Shown here: positions 22,893 to 30,742 of the stretch, piece after piece
How the letters are laid out: the number at the start of each line of letters is the position of its first letter
Position numbering within the stretch: the first letter of the stretch is position 1
NCBI GenBank assembly: GCA_904394685.1
Contig: CAJFNK010000044.1
Location: 1 to 32,363 of the forward strand
Source of the DNA: Candidatus Heritagella gallinarum
GTDB lineage: Bacteria > Bacillota > Clostridia > Oscillospirales > Acutalibacteraceae
DNA: 32,363 nt
Direction of reading: 5' to 3'
The notes under the pieces: generated by a model
What the model was told of the DNA's origin: nothing
The model's database searches: none
What the model saw: only the letters and a program-made list of their open reading frames with translations
Position numbers and translations under genes: made by a program

Positions 22893-22911
22893 AGATGTTC
22901 CAATAACATCT
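22893..22911. other. Inverted repeat upstream of the SPFH gene
   Basis: AGATGTT-CCAAT-AACATCT, a perfect 7-bp arm palindrome about 100 bp upstream of the SPFH gene's extended -10. It may be a regulator site or a small hairpin. The rest of the 355-bp gap between rpmB and the SPFH gene shows no ORF that I can support. Confidence 0.35.
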
Positions 22912-23009
22912 GAAAGGGAAATATAGAATAGACACCTCTCGCTTGTGTCAACTTCAAAGAAAATTTACATTCAAAAAATCGCAAATAGATGTTAAATTTT
23001 TAGGGAATG

Positions 23010-23018
23010 TGATATGAT
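23010..23018 (+). promoter_or_regulatory. Extended -10 of the SPFH operon
   Basis: TGA-TATGAT (TGnTATGAT) 35 bp upstream of the SPFH ATG, with no convincing -35. An in-frame ATG at 23014 falls inside it and so is not the gene start. Confidence 0.45.
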
Positions 23019-23052
23019 AGGGATATCTTGTATGATAAAAGGAGGTTCCAAA

Positions 23053-24426
23053 ATGGGAATTATTAAAACTGCGATCAACGCACTGGGCGGCACCTTGGCT
23101 GACCAGTGGCTGGAAACCATAGAGCCTTTTGAAATGGGAGATAACACGGTGATGACCTGTGGGGTTTCGGTACGGCGCAACGATAAGCGCAACGGAAACC
23201 GGAAGGGCAGTACAAATGTGATCACCGACGGCTCTGTGATCCATGTATATCCCAACCAGTTTATGATGCTGATGGACGGGGGAAAGATCATTGATTATAC
23301 TGCGGAGGAAGGCTACTATAAGGTGGATAACTCTTCGGCGCCTTCGCTGTTTAACGGTTCTCTGGGCGATTCGGTGCAGGATTTCTTTGAGCGTGTGAAA
23401 TTTGGCGGCGCTGCTCCTGTTTCCCAAAAGGTCTATTTTATTAACCTGCAAGAAATCAAGGGGATTAAATTCGGCACCCGCAATCCTATCAATTATTTTG
23501 ACAACATGTATAATGCGGAGCTGTTTTTGCGTGCGCACGGCACCTACTCGATTCGTATTACCGATCCGCTGCGTTTTTATTATGAGGCGATTCCCCGTGA
23601 TAAAGAAGTGGTGGAAATTCAGGATATCAACGAGCAATATCTGGCGGAGTTTTTAGAGGCGCTTCAGGCGGCGATCAACCAGATGTCAGCCGATGGGATT
23701 CGAATTTCGTTTGTGGCCTCTAAAAGTCGTGAACTGAGCAAATATATGAGTAATATTCTGGACGAAGACTGGAAGCGGGATCGTGGTATGGAGATCCAGT
23801 CGGTAGGTCTTGCCAGCATCTCATATGACGAGCAGTCCACCAAGCTCATCAATATGCGAAACCAGGGCGCTATGCTGAGCGATGCTGCTATCCGGGAAGG
23901 CTATGTACAGGGAGCCATGGCACGAGGTTTTGAGGCTGCCGGTTCCAACGCCAACGGCGCTGCTGCCGGATTTATGGGAATTGGCATGGGGATGCAGTCC
24001 GGCGCCGGAATGGCCGGGGCGTTTTCTCAGTCGAACCAGCAGCAGATGCAGGCGCAGGCGGAACAGCTTGCCCGGCAGAATGCCCGGCAGAATGCCCGGC
24101 AGAATGCCCGGCAAGCTGCTCAGCAGGCTGCCGAACAAGCAGCTGCGGCCTCGGCTGGCTGGGTTTGCAAATGTGGCGCACAAAATCCCGAAAATGCGAA
24201 GTTCTGCGCTCAGTGTGGAGAAAAGAAGCCTGCTCCCGCCGGTGAATGGGTCTGCCCCAAATGTGGGACAAACAATACCGGCAAATTCTGTATGGAGTGC
24301 GGACAGCCCAAGCCTGCGGCAGGGCATTTCCATTGTGACAAATGTGGGTATGAAACCGACAATGCAGCCGGAATGAAATTCTGTCCGGAATGCGGCGATC
24401 CGGTCACCAACTCTGATTTTGAGTGA
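23053..24426 (+). CDS. SPFH-domain protein with C-terminal zinc ribbons (YdjI-like)
   Basis: A 457-residue protein. Residues about 20-280 form an SPFH/Band-7-type domain of the kind annotated as virion core protein or YdjI, a membrane-associated scaffold related to flotillins. Then come a Gly/Ala-rich segment (GAAAGFMGIGMGMQSGAGMAG), a Gln/Ala region with four ARQ(N) repeats (about 336-355, encoded by a 12-bp tandem repeat), and three zinc ribbons (CKC...CAQC from C372, CPKC...CMEC, CDKC...CPEC). There is no signal peptide or clear membrane helix, so it must be recruited to the membrane by partners. AGGAGG precedes ATG 23053. It is the first of three genes. In B. subtilis, YdjI is recruited by YdjG/YdjH and helps place PspA at stressed membranes. 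The same function here is inference. Confidence 0.85.
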   Translation: MGIIKTAINALGGTLADQWLETIEPFEMGDNTVMTCGVSVRRNDKRNGNRKGSTNVITDGSVIHVYPNQFMMLMDGGKIIDYTAEEGYYKVDNSSAPSLFNGSLGDSVQDFFERVKFGGAAPVSQKVYFINLQEIKGIKFGTRNPINYFDNMYNAELFLRAHGTYSIRITDPLRFYYEAIPRDKEVVEIQDINEQYLAEFLEALQAAINQMSADGIRISFVASKSRELSKYMSNILDEDWKRDRGMEIQSVGLASISYDEQSTKLINMRNQGAMLSDAAIREGYVQGAMARGFEAAGSNANGAAAGFMGIGMGMQSGAGMAGAFSQSNQQQMQAQAEQLARQNARQNARQNARQAAQQAAEQAAAASAGWVCKCGAQNPENAKFCAQCGEKKPAPAGEWVCPKCGTNNTGKFCMECGQPKPAAGHFHCDKCGYETDNAAGMKFCPECGDPVTNSDFE

Positions 24427-24449
24427 GTTTGTCAGGAGGAAGGAAATCG

Positions 24450-25514
24450 ATGTCGGTTGTAACATTTAAATGTAAAAACTGCGGCGGTGAACTGTTGTTT
24501 GACCCCGAAACCCAAGGGTTTCACTGCGAATACTGCGGCAGTGATTTTACCCGTGAGGAACTGGGAGAAGAACCGGTTGCAGAGCGGGAGGATGAACCCA
24601 CCCCAAAGGCAGAGCAGGCCGCAGATGAGGATGCGTTTTATGAGCATGCCGTGGAGTATGTCTGCCCCAGCTGTGGAGCAGAAGTGGTGGCGGAGGATTC
24701 CACTGCCGCTACCACCTGCTACTATTGCCATAACCCGGTGGTGCTTTCTTCCCGGCTCAGCAACAAACTGAAGCCGGATAAGGTGATCCCGTTTGTGCTG
24801 GAGAAAAAAGAAGCAATACAGGCGTTTCATAACTGGCGGAAAAAGAAGTGGTTTTTAAAACGTGGCTTTGCACAGGAAGCGCAGCTGGAAAAAATGTCGG
24901 GAGTCTATTTCCCATATTGGAAAATAGATTGCGAAACCAACGGCCATATTCGTGCCCAGGCAGAAAACATCCGAACCTGGCGGGTGGGCGACACAGAATA
25001 TACCGAAACACAAGTGTATCAAGTCATTCGTGACGGTCAGGTTGATTTGGATGATATCACGTTTACAGCGATGAGCCGCCCGGATATCGACTTGACGCAG
25101 GGCGTATATCCCTATGAATATGAAAAAGCGGTCGATTTTTCCATGGCGTATTTGTCGGGTTTTCAGGCGGAGCGTCGCATGACGCAAAAAAGTGATATCG
25201 AACCCCGTGCCAGAGAAAAAATACAGGAGTATACCCGAAAGTGTATCGAGGATACAATTACCGGATATACCCATGTGTCCGTTCAGCATGCTTCCAGCGA
25301 GATGATTCGGGAAAACTGGGAATATGTGCTGTTGCCCGCCTGGGTTTTGACCTATCAGTTTAGAGGAAAGACCTATTATTATGCGGTGAATGGGCAGACA
25401 GGAAAAACCTGTGGACGACTTCCGCTAAGTATAGGGCGTTTGGCGGCTCTGTTTGCTGGTGTAACAGCGGCGGTGTTCTGTGTAAGCTTTTTGATTGGAG
25501 GGCTGCTGCTATGA
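24450..25514 (+). CDS. TFIIB-type zinc-ribbon membrane protein (YdjG-like)
   Basis: A 354-residue protein with two N-terminal zinc ribbons: C8-x2-C11 with C26-x2-C29, and C72-x2-C75 with C90-x2-C93. An acidic linker separates them. The middle (about 110-320) is a soluble region with PYWKIDCETNGHI and ENWEYVLLPAWVLTYQFRGKTYYYAVNGQTG, a pattern seen in proteins labelled TFIIB-type zinc ribbon-containing protein. One hydrophobic helix closes the chain (about 331-354), so the protein is a tail-anchored membrane protein with its body in the cytoplasm. AGGAGGAAGG precedes ATG 24450. It overlaps the next gene by 4 bp (ATGA). The link to YdjG of Bacillus is by architecture and gene order. Confidence 0.82.
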   Translation: MSVVTFKCKNCGGELLFDPETQGFHCEYCGSDFTREELGEEPVAEREDEPTPKAEQAADEDAFYEHAVEYVCPSCGAEVVAEDSTAATTCYYCHNPVVLSSRLSNKLKPDKVIPFVLEKKEAIQAFHNWRKKKWFLKRGFAQEAQLEKMSGVYFPYWKIDCETNGHIRAQAENIRTWRVGDTEYTETQVYQVIRDGQVDLDDITFTAMSRPDIDLTQGVYPYEYEKAVDFSMAYLSGFQAERRMTQKSDIEPRAREKIQEYTRKCIEDTITGYTHVSVQHASSEMIRENWEYVLLPAWVLTYQFRGKTYYYAVNGQTGKTCGRLPLSIGRLAALFAGVTAAVFCVSFLIGGLLL

Positions 25515-26257
25515 AAAAGAGAGTGTTTAGCGGAGCGCTTTTGACTTTGCTGGTTTGTGTTCTTTTTCTGGCGTTCCCCGTGCAGGCAGAAAGCTCCAGA
25601 GTGTTTGATGAAGCCGGATTGTTTACACAACAGGAAAAGCAGAGCCTGGAAGAACTGACAAAACAGTACATAGAGAAAACCTCTCTCGACCTGGTGATTG
25701 TTACCACAGACGACACCCAGGGGAAAAGCACCAGAGCTTATGCGGATGATTTCTATGATGATAATCGTTTTGGAATCGGTGCAGACCGCTCCGGAGCCTT
25801 GTTCCTTATTGATATGGATAACCGGGAGGCTTATATTTCTACCCACGGAAAGGCGATCAGAATTCTTACAGACCGGCGTATTCGGGAGATCACAGATGCA
25901 GCGGCCAAGAAGGTGGGAGCCGGAGCATATGCAGAAGCAGCTGAGGTTTTCCTTGAAAAAACAGATGGCTTTGCAAATCCCAACCGCTTGGGAATGGGGC
26001 TGGGCTTGCTGGCGATTTCTATGGTGATTGGTGCAGTGGCAGTAGGAATTGTCGTATACCGGTATCAGCATGCCTTTAAAGCAGACCAGTATGAGCTTCG
26101 TGAAAACAGCCGGACGAATCTCACCAATCGTCAGGATATCTTTGTACGAAAATATGTGACTTCCCGCACGATTCCCAAGAATAACGGGGGCGGCGGAAGT
26201 TCGACGCATACTTCCAGCAGTGGTAGTACCCACGGCGGAGGAGGAAGCCGTTTTTGA
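25511..26257 (+). CDS. TPM-domain secreted/membrane protein (YdjH-like)
   Basis: A 248-residue protein. Residues 1-26 are a signal peptide (basic start, hydrophobic core, cleavage probably after VQA). The TPM domain covers about 30-150: VFDEAGLFTQQEKQSLEEL, SLDLVIVTTDD, and ADDFYDDNRFGIG, the family core, with DNREAYISTHG. A membrane helix lies at about 158-182. The cytoplasmic tail ends in a Gly/Ser/His-rich stretch (GGGGSSTHTSSSG). TPM proteins sit in the membrane with the domain outside, and some were reported to act as phosphatases. Translation is coupled to the zinc-ribbon gene by the 4-bp overlap. With its two upstream neighbours it forms a YdjI-YdjG-YdjH-like module. No pspA is seen in this window. 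Confidence 0.85.
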   Translation: MKKRVFSGALLTLLVCVLFLAFPVQAESSRVFDEAGLFTQQEKQSLEELTKQYIEKTSLDLVIVTTDDTQGKSTRAYADDFYDDNRFGIGADRSGALFLIDMDNREAYISTHGKAIRILTDRRIREITDAAAKKVGAGAYAEAAEVFLEKTDGFANPNRLGMGLGLLAISMVIGAVAVGIVVYRYQHAFKADQYELRENSRTNLTNRQDIFVRKYVTSRTIPKNNGGGGSSTHTSSSGSTHGGGGSRF

Positions 26258-26314
26258 ATGGTCGTAAAAAAACAGGTAAAACTGAACTTAAAATATGAAA
26301 GGAAGGCGAATAAA

Positions 26315-26962
26315 ATGGATTTGACTGCTTTTTTTAAACTGACGTATGGACTGTATGTGGTGTCTACTCACAATAACGGCCGGGATGCCGGGTGTATTGT
26401 CAATACTGTTACGCAGGTAACGGCGCAACCGCCCAGATTGGCAGTAGCAGTAAATAAACAGAATACAACGGCCAAGTGGATGATCGAATCCGGCTGCTTT
26501 GCCGCAACAGCGCTGACCCAGACAGCAGACATGGAGCTGATTGGAAAATTTGGCTTCCAGTCCAGTGCAGAAGTGGAAAAGTTTGCTGGCTTTGAAACAG
26601 GCCGGGATGCTTTGGGACTGCCATATCTGAAAGAACATGCAGCGGCACATTTCAGCTGCAAAATTGTGGATAAGATCGACTTGGGGACACACTGGCTGTT
26701 TATCGGTGAGGTAGTAGAAGCCGAAAAGCTCCTGGAGGAAGAACCGCTTACCTATTCGTATTATCATAGTGTGTTAAAGGGTGGAACTCCCAAAACAGCG
26801 CCTTCTTATAAAGGGGAGGAGATTTCTCAGGAACCCGCCCCGGCACAGGTCAAGCGCTGGCGCTGCTCGGTTTGCGGCTATGTGTATGAAGGCGAGCAGC
26901 TTCCAGATGATTTTACCTGCCCATGGTGTGGTCAGGGTGCTGACAAATTTGTGCCGGCCTGA
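26315..26962 (+). CDS. Flavin reductase-rubredoxin fusion (high-molecular-weight rubredoxin)
   Basis: A 215-residue two-domain electron carrier. Residues 1-165 are a flavin reductase-like FMN-binding domain (FFKLTYGLYVVSTHNNGRDAGCIVNTVTQVTAQPPRLAVAVNK). A linker rich in Pro follows, then rubredoxin at about 181-215 (WRCSVCGYVYEG, C184/C187, and CPWCG, C202/C205), with four Cys for one iron. In Moorella thermoacetica a protein of this kind (Hrb) passes electrons from NADH to flavodiiron protein FprA, which reduces nitric oxide or oxygen. A detoxification role here is inference, since no FprA is in the window. GAAGG precedes ATG 26315; an in-frame ATG at 26258 has no ribosome site. It follows the TPM gene by 57 bp. 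Confidence 0.88.
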   Translation: MDLTAFFKLTYGLYVVSTHNNGRDAGCIVNTVTQVTAQPPRLAVAVNKQNTTAKWMIESGCFAATALTQTADMELIGKFGFQSSAEVEKFAGFETGRDALGLPYLKEHAAAHFSCKIVDKIDLGTHWLFIGEVVEAEKLLEEEPLTYSYYHSVLKGGTPKTAPSYKGEEISQEPAPAQVKRWRCSVCGYVYEGEQLPDDFTCPWCGQGADKFVPA

Positions 26963-26975
26963 CGGTTTTGGACAC

Positions 26976-27004
26976 TTGACAAGAGGAAAATCAAAGACTA
27001 TACT
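26976..27004 (+). promoter_or_regulatory. Promoter of the thiamine operon
   Basis: -35 TTGACA (26976-26981), 17 bp, -10 TATACT (26999-27004). Transcription starts near 27011, exactly at the 5' edge of the riboswitch. Confidence 0.88.
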
Positions 27005-27010
27005 GAATAA

Positions 27011-27100
27011 GAAAGCTGGGGTGCCGTATCAAAACGGCTGAGAGGGCGAGCAGCTCAACCCATTGAACCTGTTGGTTAGTACCATCGTAGGGAAGCTGAA
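27011..27100 (+). promoter_or_regulatory. TPP riboswitch (THI element)
   Basis: The conserved blocks are in order: GGGGTGCC after the P1 5' strand, GGCTGAGA (27036-27043), ACCCATTGAACCTG (27058-27071), and a 3' block ACCATCGTAGGGAAGCT that closes P1 (AGCT with AGCT). These bind the pyrimidine and pyrophosphate parts of thiamine pyrophosphate. It is followed by an intrinsic terminator, so TPP binding should stop transcription of the thi genes. Confidence 0.95.
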
Positions 27101-27137
27101 TGTTCGGATTGAAAACGCAACCATAATAGAGCATTTT

Positions 27138-27172
27138 GCCGGTTCCCGCAATGGGAACCGGCTTTTTGTTTT
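27138..27172 (+). terminator. Riboswitch-controlled terminator
   Basis: A perfect 10-bp stem GCCGGTTCCC / GGGAACCGGC (27138-27147 / 27153-27162), 5-nt loop, followed by TTTTTGTTTTTC. It lies 38 bp after the TPP aptamer and upstream of thiS, the usual expression platform. Confidence 0.92.
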
Positions 27173-27214
27173 TCTTTTCATCTTCTTTTTTGTCATCTTC
27201 TGGAGGTGATTTTT

Positions 27215-27409
27215 GTGAAATGGAATGGCAAGGAGATCTCGTTGGAGACGGCTGTCACAGTGGCTGAATTTTTGCAGAAGCAGGGATATCAGCCCCAGCG
27301 TGTGGCAGTAGAGCGCAACGGGGAAATCATTCGCCGGGCAGATTTTGAAAAAGAGATGCTCTGCGATACGGATACCGTCGAAGTAGTCAGTTTTGTAGGA
27401 GGCGGCTGA
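27215..27409 (+). CDS. thiS: Sulfur carrier protein ThiS
   Basis: A 64-residue ubiquitin-fold protein that carries sulfur as a C-terminal thiocarboxylate for thiazole synthesis. It ends in the required GGG (VSFVGGG), the site of adenylation by ThiF. N-terminal VKWNGKEISLETAVTVAEFL and the VAVERNGEII block are typical. I chose GTG 27215, which follows GGAGG with 8-bp spacing. A GTG at 27206 overlaps the ribosome site. The stop overlaps the start of thiF by 1 bp, so the two are translationally coupled. Confidence 0.93.
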   Translation: MKWNGKEISLETAVTVAEFLQKQGYQPQRVAVERNGEIIRRADFEKEMLCDTDTVEVVSFVGGG

Positions 27410-28038
27410 TGACCCAGCAGGAATTACGAGCTGCCCGTGTGCAGCGGCATGGAGAAGAAGCAGTTCGCAAGCTGGAAAATGCCTGTGTTGGAATTGCGGG
27501 GCTTGGCGGCCTTGGCTCTCATCTTGCGATTTCTTTGGTGCGAATGGGAGTGGGGACGCTGGTTCTGGCGGATTTTGACCGGGTGGATGTGACCAATCTT
27601 CACCGGCAGCAGTATTTTGCTTCACAGGTTGGCCTGCTGAAAACCGAAGCGTTGGCGCAAACGCTCAAGGCCATTGACCCCTGGGTAGCGTTAAAGCTCT
27701 ATCCGGTGCGGCTGACGTCAGAAACCATTCCGACAATTTTTGACAGTTGTCCGGTTCTTTGCGAGGCTTTTGACTCTGCCGAAGAAAAAGCCATGCTGTT
27801 GGAAACTGCCCTTGGCGGTATGCCTGATACCGTGGTGGTGTCTGCGTCCGGCATGGCAGGGGTGGGGTCTGCCAATCAGATTCAAACCCGGAGGGCCTTT
27901 TCACGGCTATATCTTTGCGGTGATGGGGAAGCGGATGTGGCGGAATATGGGAGCTTGTTTGCTTCCCGTGTGGCGGTGTGCGCCGCTCATCAGGCACAGA
28001 TGGTTTTGCGGTTGATTCTTGGGGAAACAGAACCCTGA
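27409..28038 (+). CDS. thiF: Sulfur carrier adenylyltransferase ThiF
   Basis: A 209-residue E1-like enzyme that adenylates the C-terminus of ThiS. The nucleotide-binding loop is GIAGLGGLGSHLA (about 27-39), followed by VLADFDRVDVTNLHRQQYF, containing the conserved Asp, Asn and Arg of the E1 family. It is of the short family-2 type (about 200 residues), common in Clostridia beside thiS and without the rhodanese domain. Only one ThiF is needed to load ThiS, and the sulfur source (a cysteine desulfurase) is not in the window. The start overlaps the thiS stop (TGATG). Confidence 0.92.
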   Translation: MTQQELRAARVQRHGEEAVRKLENACVGIAGLGGLGSHLAISLVRMGVGTLVLADFDRVDVTNLHRQQYFASQVGLLKTEALAQTLKAIDPWVALKLYPVRLTSETIPTIFDSCPVLCEAFDSAEEKAMLLETALGGMPDTVVVSASGMAGVGSANQIQTRRAFSRLYLCGDGEADVAEYGSLFASRVAVCAAHQAQMVLRLILGETEP

Positions 28039-28065
28039 TTTTATGTAGATATAGGAGGAACGATC

Positions 28066-28833
28066 ATGAAAGACGAATTGATTTTGGGAGGACATTCTTT
28101 TTCGTCCCGTTTTATTTTGGGTTCCGGCAAGTATTCGCTGGAGCTGATCAAAGCGGCGGTGGAAAACGCCGGTGCTCAGATTATCACGCTGGCGCTGCGC
28201 CGTGCCAATGAAGGCGGCGCCGCCAATATTCTCGACTATATTCCCGAAGGCGTAACGCTGCTCCCGAATACTTCCGGCGCACGCAATGCCGACGAAGCCG
28301 TTCGGATTGCCCGGCTGGCAAGAGAATGTGGCTGCGGTGATTTTGTGAAAATTGAGATCATGCGGGATTCCAAATACCTGCTGCCGGATAATCAGGAAAC
28401 CATTCGTGCCACAGAAATTCTGGCAAAAGAAGGATTTGTCGTGATGCCGTATATGTATCCCGATTTGAACGTGGCTCGTGATCTGGTAAATGCCGGTGCG
28501 GCCTGCGTGATGCCGCTGGCAGCGCCGATTGGCTCCAATAAGGGATTGGCCACCAGAGAGTTTATCCAGATTCTGATTGATGAAATCGACCTGCCCATTA
28601 TCGTGGACGCCGGAATCGGCCGCCCGTCACAGGCGTGTGAGGCGATGGAGATGGGTGCGGCTGCTGTGATGGCGAATACCGCAATTGCTACCGCCGGGGA
28701 TATCCCCGCAATGGCGGAGGCCTTTAAAAAGGCTATCGAGGCAGGCCGTACCGCTTATCTCTCCGGCTTGGGGCGTGTGATGGAAAAGGGCGCAGCGGCA
28801 TCTTCTCCGCTCACCGGATTTTTGCAGGATTAA
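28066..28833 (+). CDS. thiG: Thiazole synthase ThiG
   Basis: A 255-residue TIM-barrel enzyme that combines deoxyxylulose-5-phosphate, ThiS-thiocarboxylate and dehydroglycine into the thiazole ring. The conserved [13 protein letters not shown] at the N-terminus, the imine-forming K95 in DFVKIEIM, the phosphate-binding loops [11 protein letters not shown] and [11 protein letters not shown], and [17 protein letters not shown] are all present. GGAGGAAC precedes the ATG. It is the third gene of the operon. A palindromic 84-bp repeat separates it from thiH. Confidence 0.96.
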   Translation: MKDELILGGHSFSSRFILGSGKYSLELIKAAVENAGAQIITLALRRANEGGAANILDYIPEGVTLLPNTSGARNADEAVRIARLARECGCGDFVKIEIMRDSKYLLPDNQETIRATEILAKEGFVVMPYMYPDLNVARDLVNAGAACVMPLAAPIGSNKGLATREFIQILIDEIDLPIIVDAGIGRPSQACEAMEMGAAAVMANTAIATAGDIPAMAEAFKKAIEAGRTAYLSGLGRVMEKGAAASSPLTGFLQD

Positions 28834-28858
28834 AGGTAGGAAATTGCTCTAAACATGA

Positions 28859-28942
28859 TGTAGGGGCGCATAGTATGCGCCCGTCTGGCGGTTGTTTTTG
28901 GATGGGATATCGCTCTGCGGGCGGCTGATAGCCGCCCCTACA
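28859..28942. repeat. 84-bp palindromic repeat element (REP/MITE-like) inside the thi operon
   Basis: Ends are perfect 10-bp inverted repeats TGTAGGGGCG (28859-28868) and CGCCCCTACA (28933-28942). Each end carries its own strong hairpin: GGGCGCATA-G-TATGCGCCC on the left and GGGCGGCT-GAT-AGCCGCCC on the right, with an AT-rich centre. This is the architecture of paired REP/BIME or small MITE elements. Similar TAGGGGCGG-type elements are, as I recall, frequent in Clostridial genomes. It lies in the 147-bp thiG-thiH gap. No target duplication is obvious. Confidence 0.8.
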
Positions 28943-28980
28943 AGCAAATTTATATCATAACGAAAGAAGGAAAGACCTTC

Positions 28981-30135
28981 ATGATCGATCAGAACACCAA
29001 CCATATGGAATACCAGCCCGGAATGGAACAGATTCCCTCTGACATTCTGGATACGGTGATTTTCAAAATGAACGAATGTGATTTTAGCCGGTATACCGCC
29101 GCTGATGTGCGCCGGGCACTGCAAAAGGATACGCTTTCTCCAGAAGATTTTGCGGCTCTGCTTTCGCCGGCTGCCGATCCTTTTCTGGAGGAAATGGCAC
29201 ATCGGGCGCAGTTGGAAACCCGTAAGCATTTTGGCAATTCGGTGATGATGTTTACCCCGCTGTATATCGCCAATTACTGCGAGAACTACTGCATTTATTG
29301 TGGATTTAACTGTCATAACAAAATTCGCCGTGCCAAGCTCTCTATGGAGGAGATCGAAAAAGAGCTGAAAGCCATCTCCGACACCGGCTTGCAGGAAATC
29401 CTGATTCTTACCGGAGAAAGCCGCACTGCTTCTCCTGTGGAATATATCGGAGAAGCCTGCAAACTGGCCAGCAAATATTTCCGGGTGGTGGGAATCGAGA
29501 TTTATCCGGTGAACTCCGATGAATATGCCTATCTGCACATCTGTGGCGTGGACTATGTCACCGTGTTCCAGGAAACTTATAATTCTGATAAATACGCCAC
29601 CCTGCATCTGGGTGGGCATAAGCGGATTTTCCCATATCGCTTTAATGCTCAGGAGCGTGCCCTGATGGGCGGGATGCGTGGCGTGGGTCTGGCTGCTCTG
29701 CTGGGGCTGGATGATTTCCGCAAGGATGCCTTTGCTACGGGATATCACGGCTGGTTGTTGCAGCGCAAGTATCCTCATGCAGAAATTGCGTTTTCCTGCC
29801 CTCGCCTGCGCCCGATTATCAACAATGACAAAATCAATCCCAAGGATGTCCACGAGCGCCAGCTGTTGCAGGTGATCTGCGCCTACCGCCTGTTTATGCC
29901 TTTTGCCAGCATCACAATTTCCTCACGGGAGCGTGCCGGGTTCCGGGATAATATCATCAACATTGCCGCCACCAAGATTTCCGCCGGTGTTTCCACCGGT
30001 ATCGGAGACCACAGCGGCGAAGGAAAAGGCGATGAACAGTTCGAGATTTCGGATGGCAGAAGCTATGATGAAATTTATAAGGCCATTGAAGCCAAAGGGC
30101 TTCAGCCGGTAATGGCGGATTATCTCTATGTGTAA
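28981..30135 (+). CDS. thiH: 2-iminoacetate synthase ThiH (radical SAM)
   Basis: A 384-residue radical SAM enzyme that cleaves tyrosine to give dehydroglycine (2-iminoacetate) for ThiG, the anaerobic route (aerobes use ThiO). The iron-sulfur ligands are C100-x3-C104-x2-C107 in NYCENYCIYCGFN. LTGESR, FQETYN and YKFPYRF-like segments are the family markers, and FRDNIINIAATKISAGVSTGIGDH is conserved near the C-terminus. The ATG follows GAAGGAAAG. It overlaps the next gene by 8 bp. Length fits ThiH (about 370-380). Confidence 0.94.
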   Translation: MIDQNTNHMEYQPGMEQIPSDILDTVIFKMNECDFSRYTAADVRRALQKDTLSPEDFAALLSPAADPFLEEMAHRAQLETRKHFGNSVMMFTPLYIANYCENYCIYCGFNCHNKIRRAKLSMEEIEKELKAISDTGLQEILILTGESRTASPVEYIGEACKLASKYFRVVGIEIYPVNSDEYAYLHICGVDYVTVFQETYNSDKYATLHLGGHKRIFPYRFNAQERALMGGMRGVGLAALLGLDDFRKDAFATGYHGWLLQRKYPHAEIAFSCPRLRPIINNDKINPKDVHERQLLQVICAYRLFMPFASITISSRERAGFRDNIINIAATKISAGVSTGIGDHSGEGKGDEQFEISDGRSYDEIYKAIEAKGLQPVMADYLYV

Positions 30136-30742
30136 GCAGATGCAGCGCCATCGGCTTGTTTGTGTTACCCAGCGCAGCGCCTGCCCGGATGATTTTCTCA
30201 CCCGTATGGAGCAAATTATTGCTCAAAAACCCGCCCGGATCATCTTGCGGGAAAAAGACCTCTCTTTGGAAGAATACGAAGCACTCGCCAAAAAAATACT
30301 TTTGCTTTGCAAAGAATACCGTGTTCCACTCACATGCAATGGCCCGGTTCCCGGTTTTACGCTTGCGGGATGTGGGGTGCAGCTTTCTTTTCCAAACCGG
30401 GAGCTGCCGGTTCAGGGGGAGTTTGGCGTATCGGTTCACGCCCCGGAGGAGGCCGCCGCTTTGTGGGAGAGCAGAGCTTCCTATTTGATTGCAGGGCATG
30501 TGTTTCCCACCGACTGCAAAAAGGGCGTTCCGCCCCGTGGGCTTGATTTTTTACAGGCAGTTTGCCGTCAATCACGCCAGCCTGTCTATGCGATTGGCGG
30601 GATTACCCCGGAGCGGGTGCAGCCGGTTTTGCAGGCCGGAGCTGCCGGATACTGCGTGATGAGTGCGTTGATGAAAGCGCCGGACCCGGTTCGGCTGATA
30701 CAGGAATTTTATTCTCAGGAGGATGGATGTCATGAACTATAA
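30128..30742 (+). CDS. tenI: TenI/ThiE-fold protein, probably thiazole tautomerase
   Basis: A 204-residue TIM-barrel of the ThiE/TenI family. The motifs match TenI (thiazole tautomerase, which aromatises the ThiG product) rather than ThiE (thiamine-phosphate synthase). [16 protein letters not shown] resembles Bacillus TenI's GHVFETDCKKG, and LTCNGPV stands where ThiE has the INDRVD pyrimidine-binding sequence and TenI has [17 protein letters not shown] and AGYCVMSAL are shared by both. It overlaps thiH by 8 bp and thiC by 11 bp, so translation is coupled. Automatic annotation will probably say thiE. If it is TenI, the true ThiE lies elsewhere, since no other candidate is in the window. Confidence 0.7.
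   Translation: MCKQMQRHRLVCVTQRSACPDDFLTRMEQIIAQKPARIILREKDLSLEEYEALAKKILLLCKEYRVPLTCNGPVPGFTLAGCGVQLSFPNRELPVQGEFGVSVHAPEEAAALWESRASYLIAGHVFPTDCKKGVPPRGLDFLQAVCRQSRQPVYAIGGITPERVQPVLQAGAAGYCVMSALMKAPDPVRLIQEFYSQEDGCHEL

Noticed and set aside
28834..28980. Small gene in the thiG-thiH gap
   Set aside because: The gap is filled by the inverted-repeat element; no ORF with a ribosome site is present.
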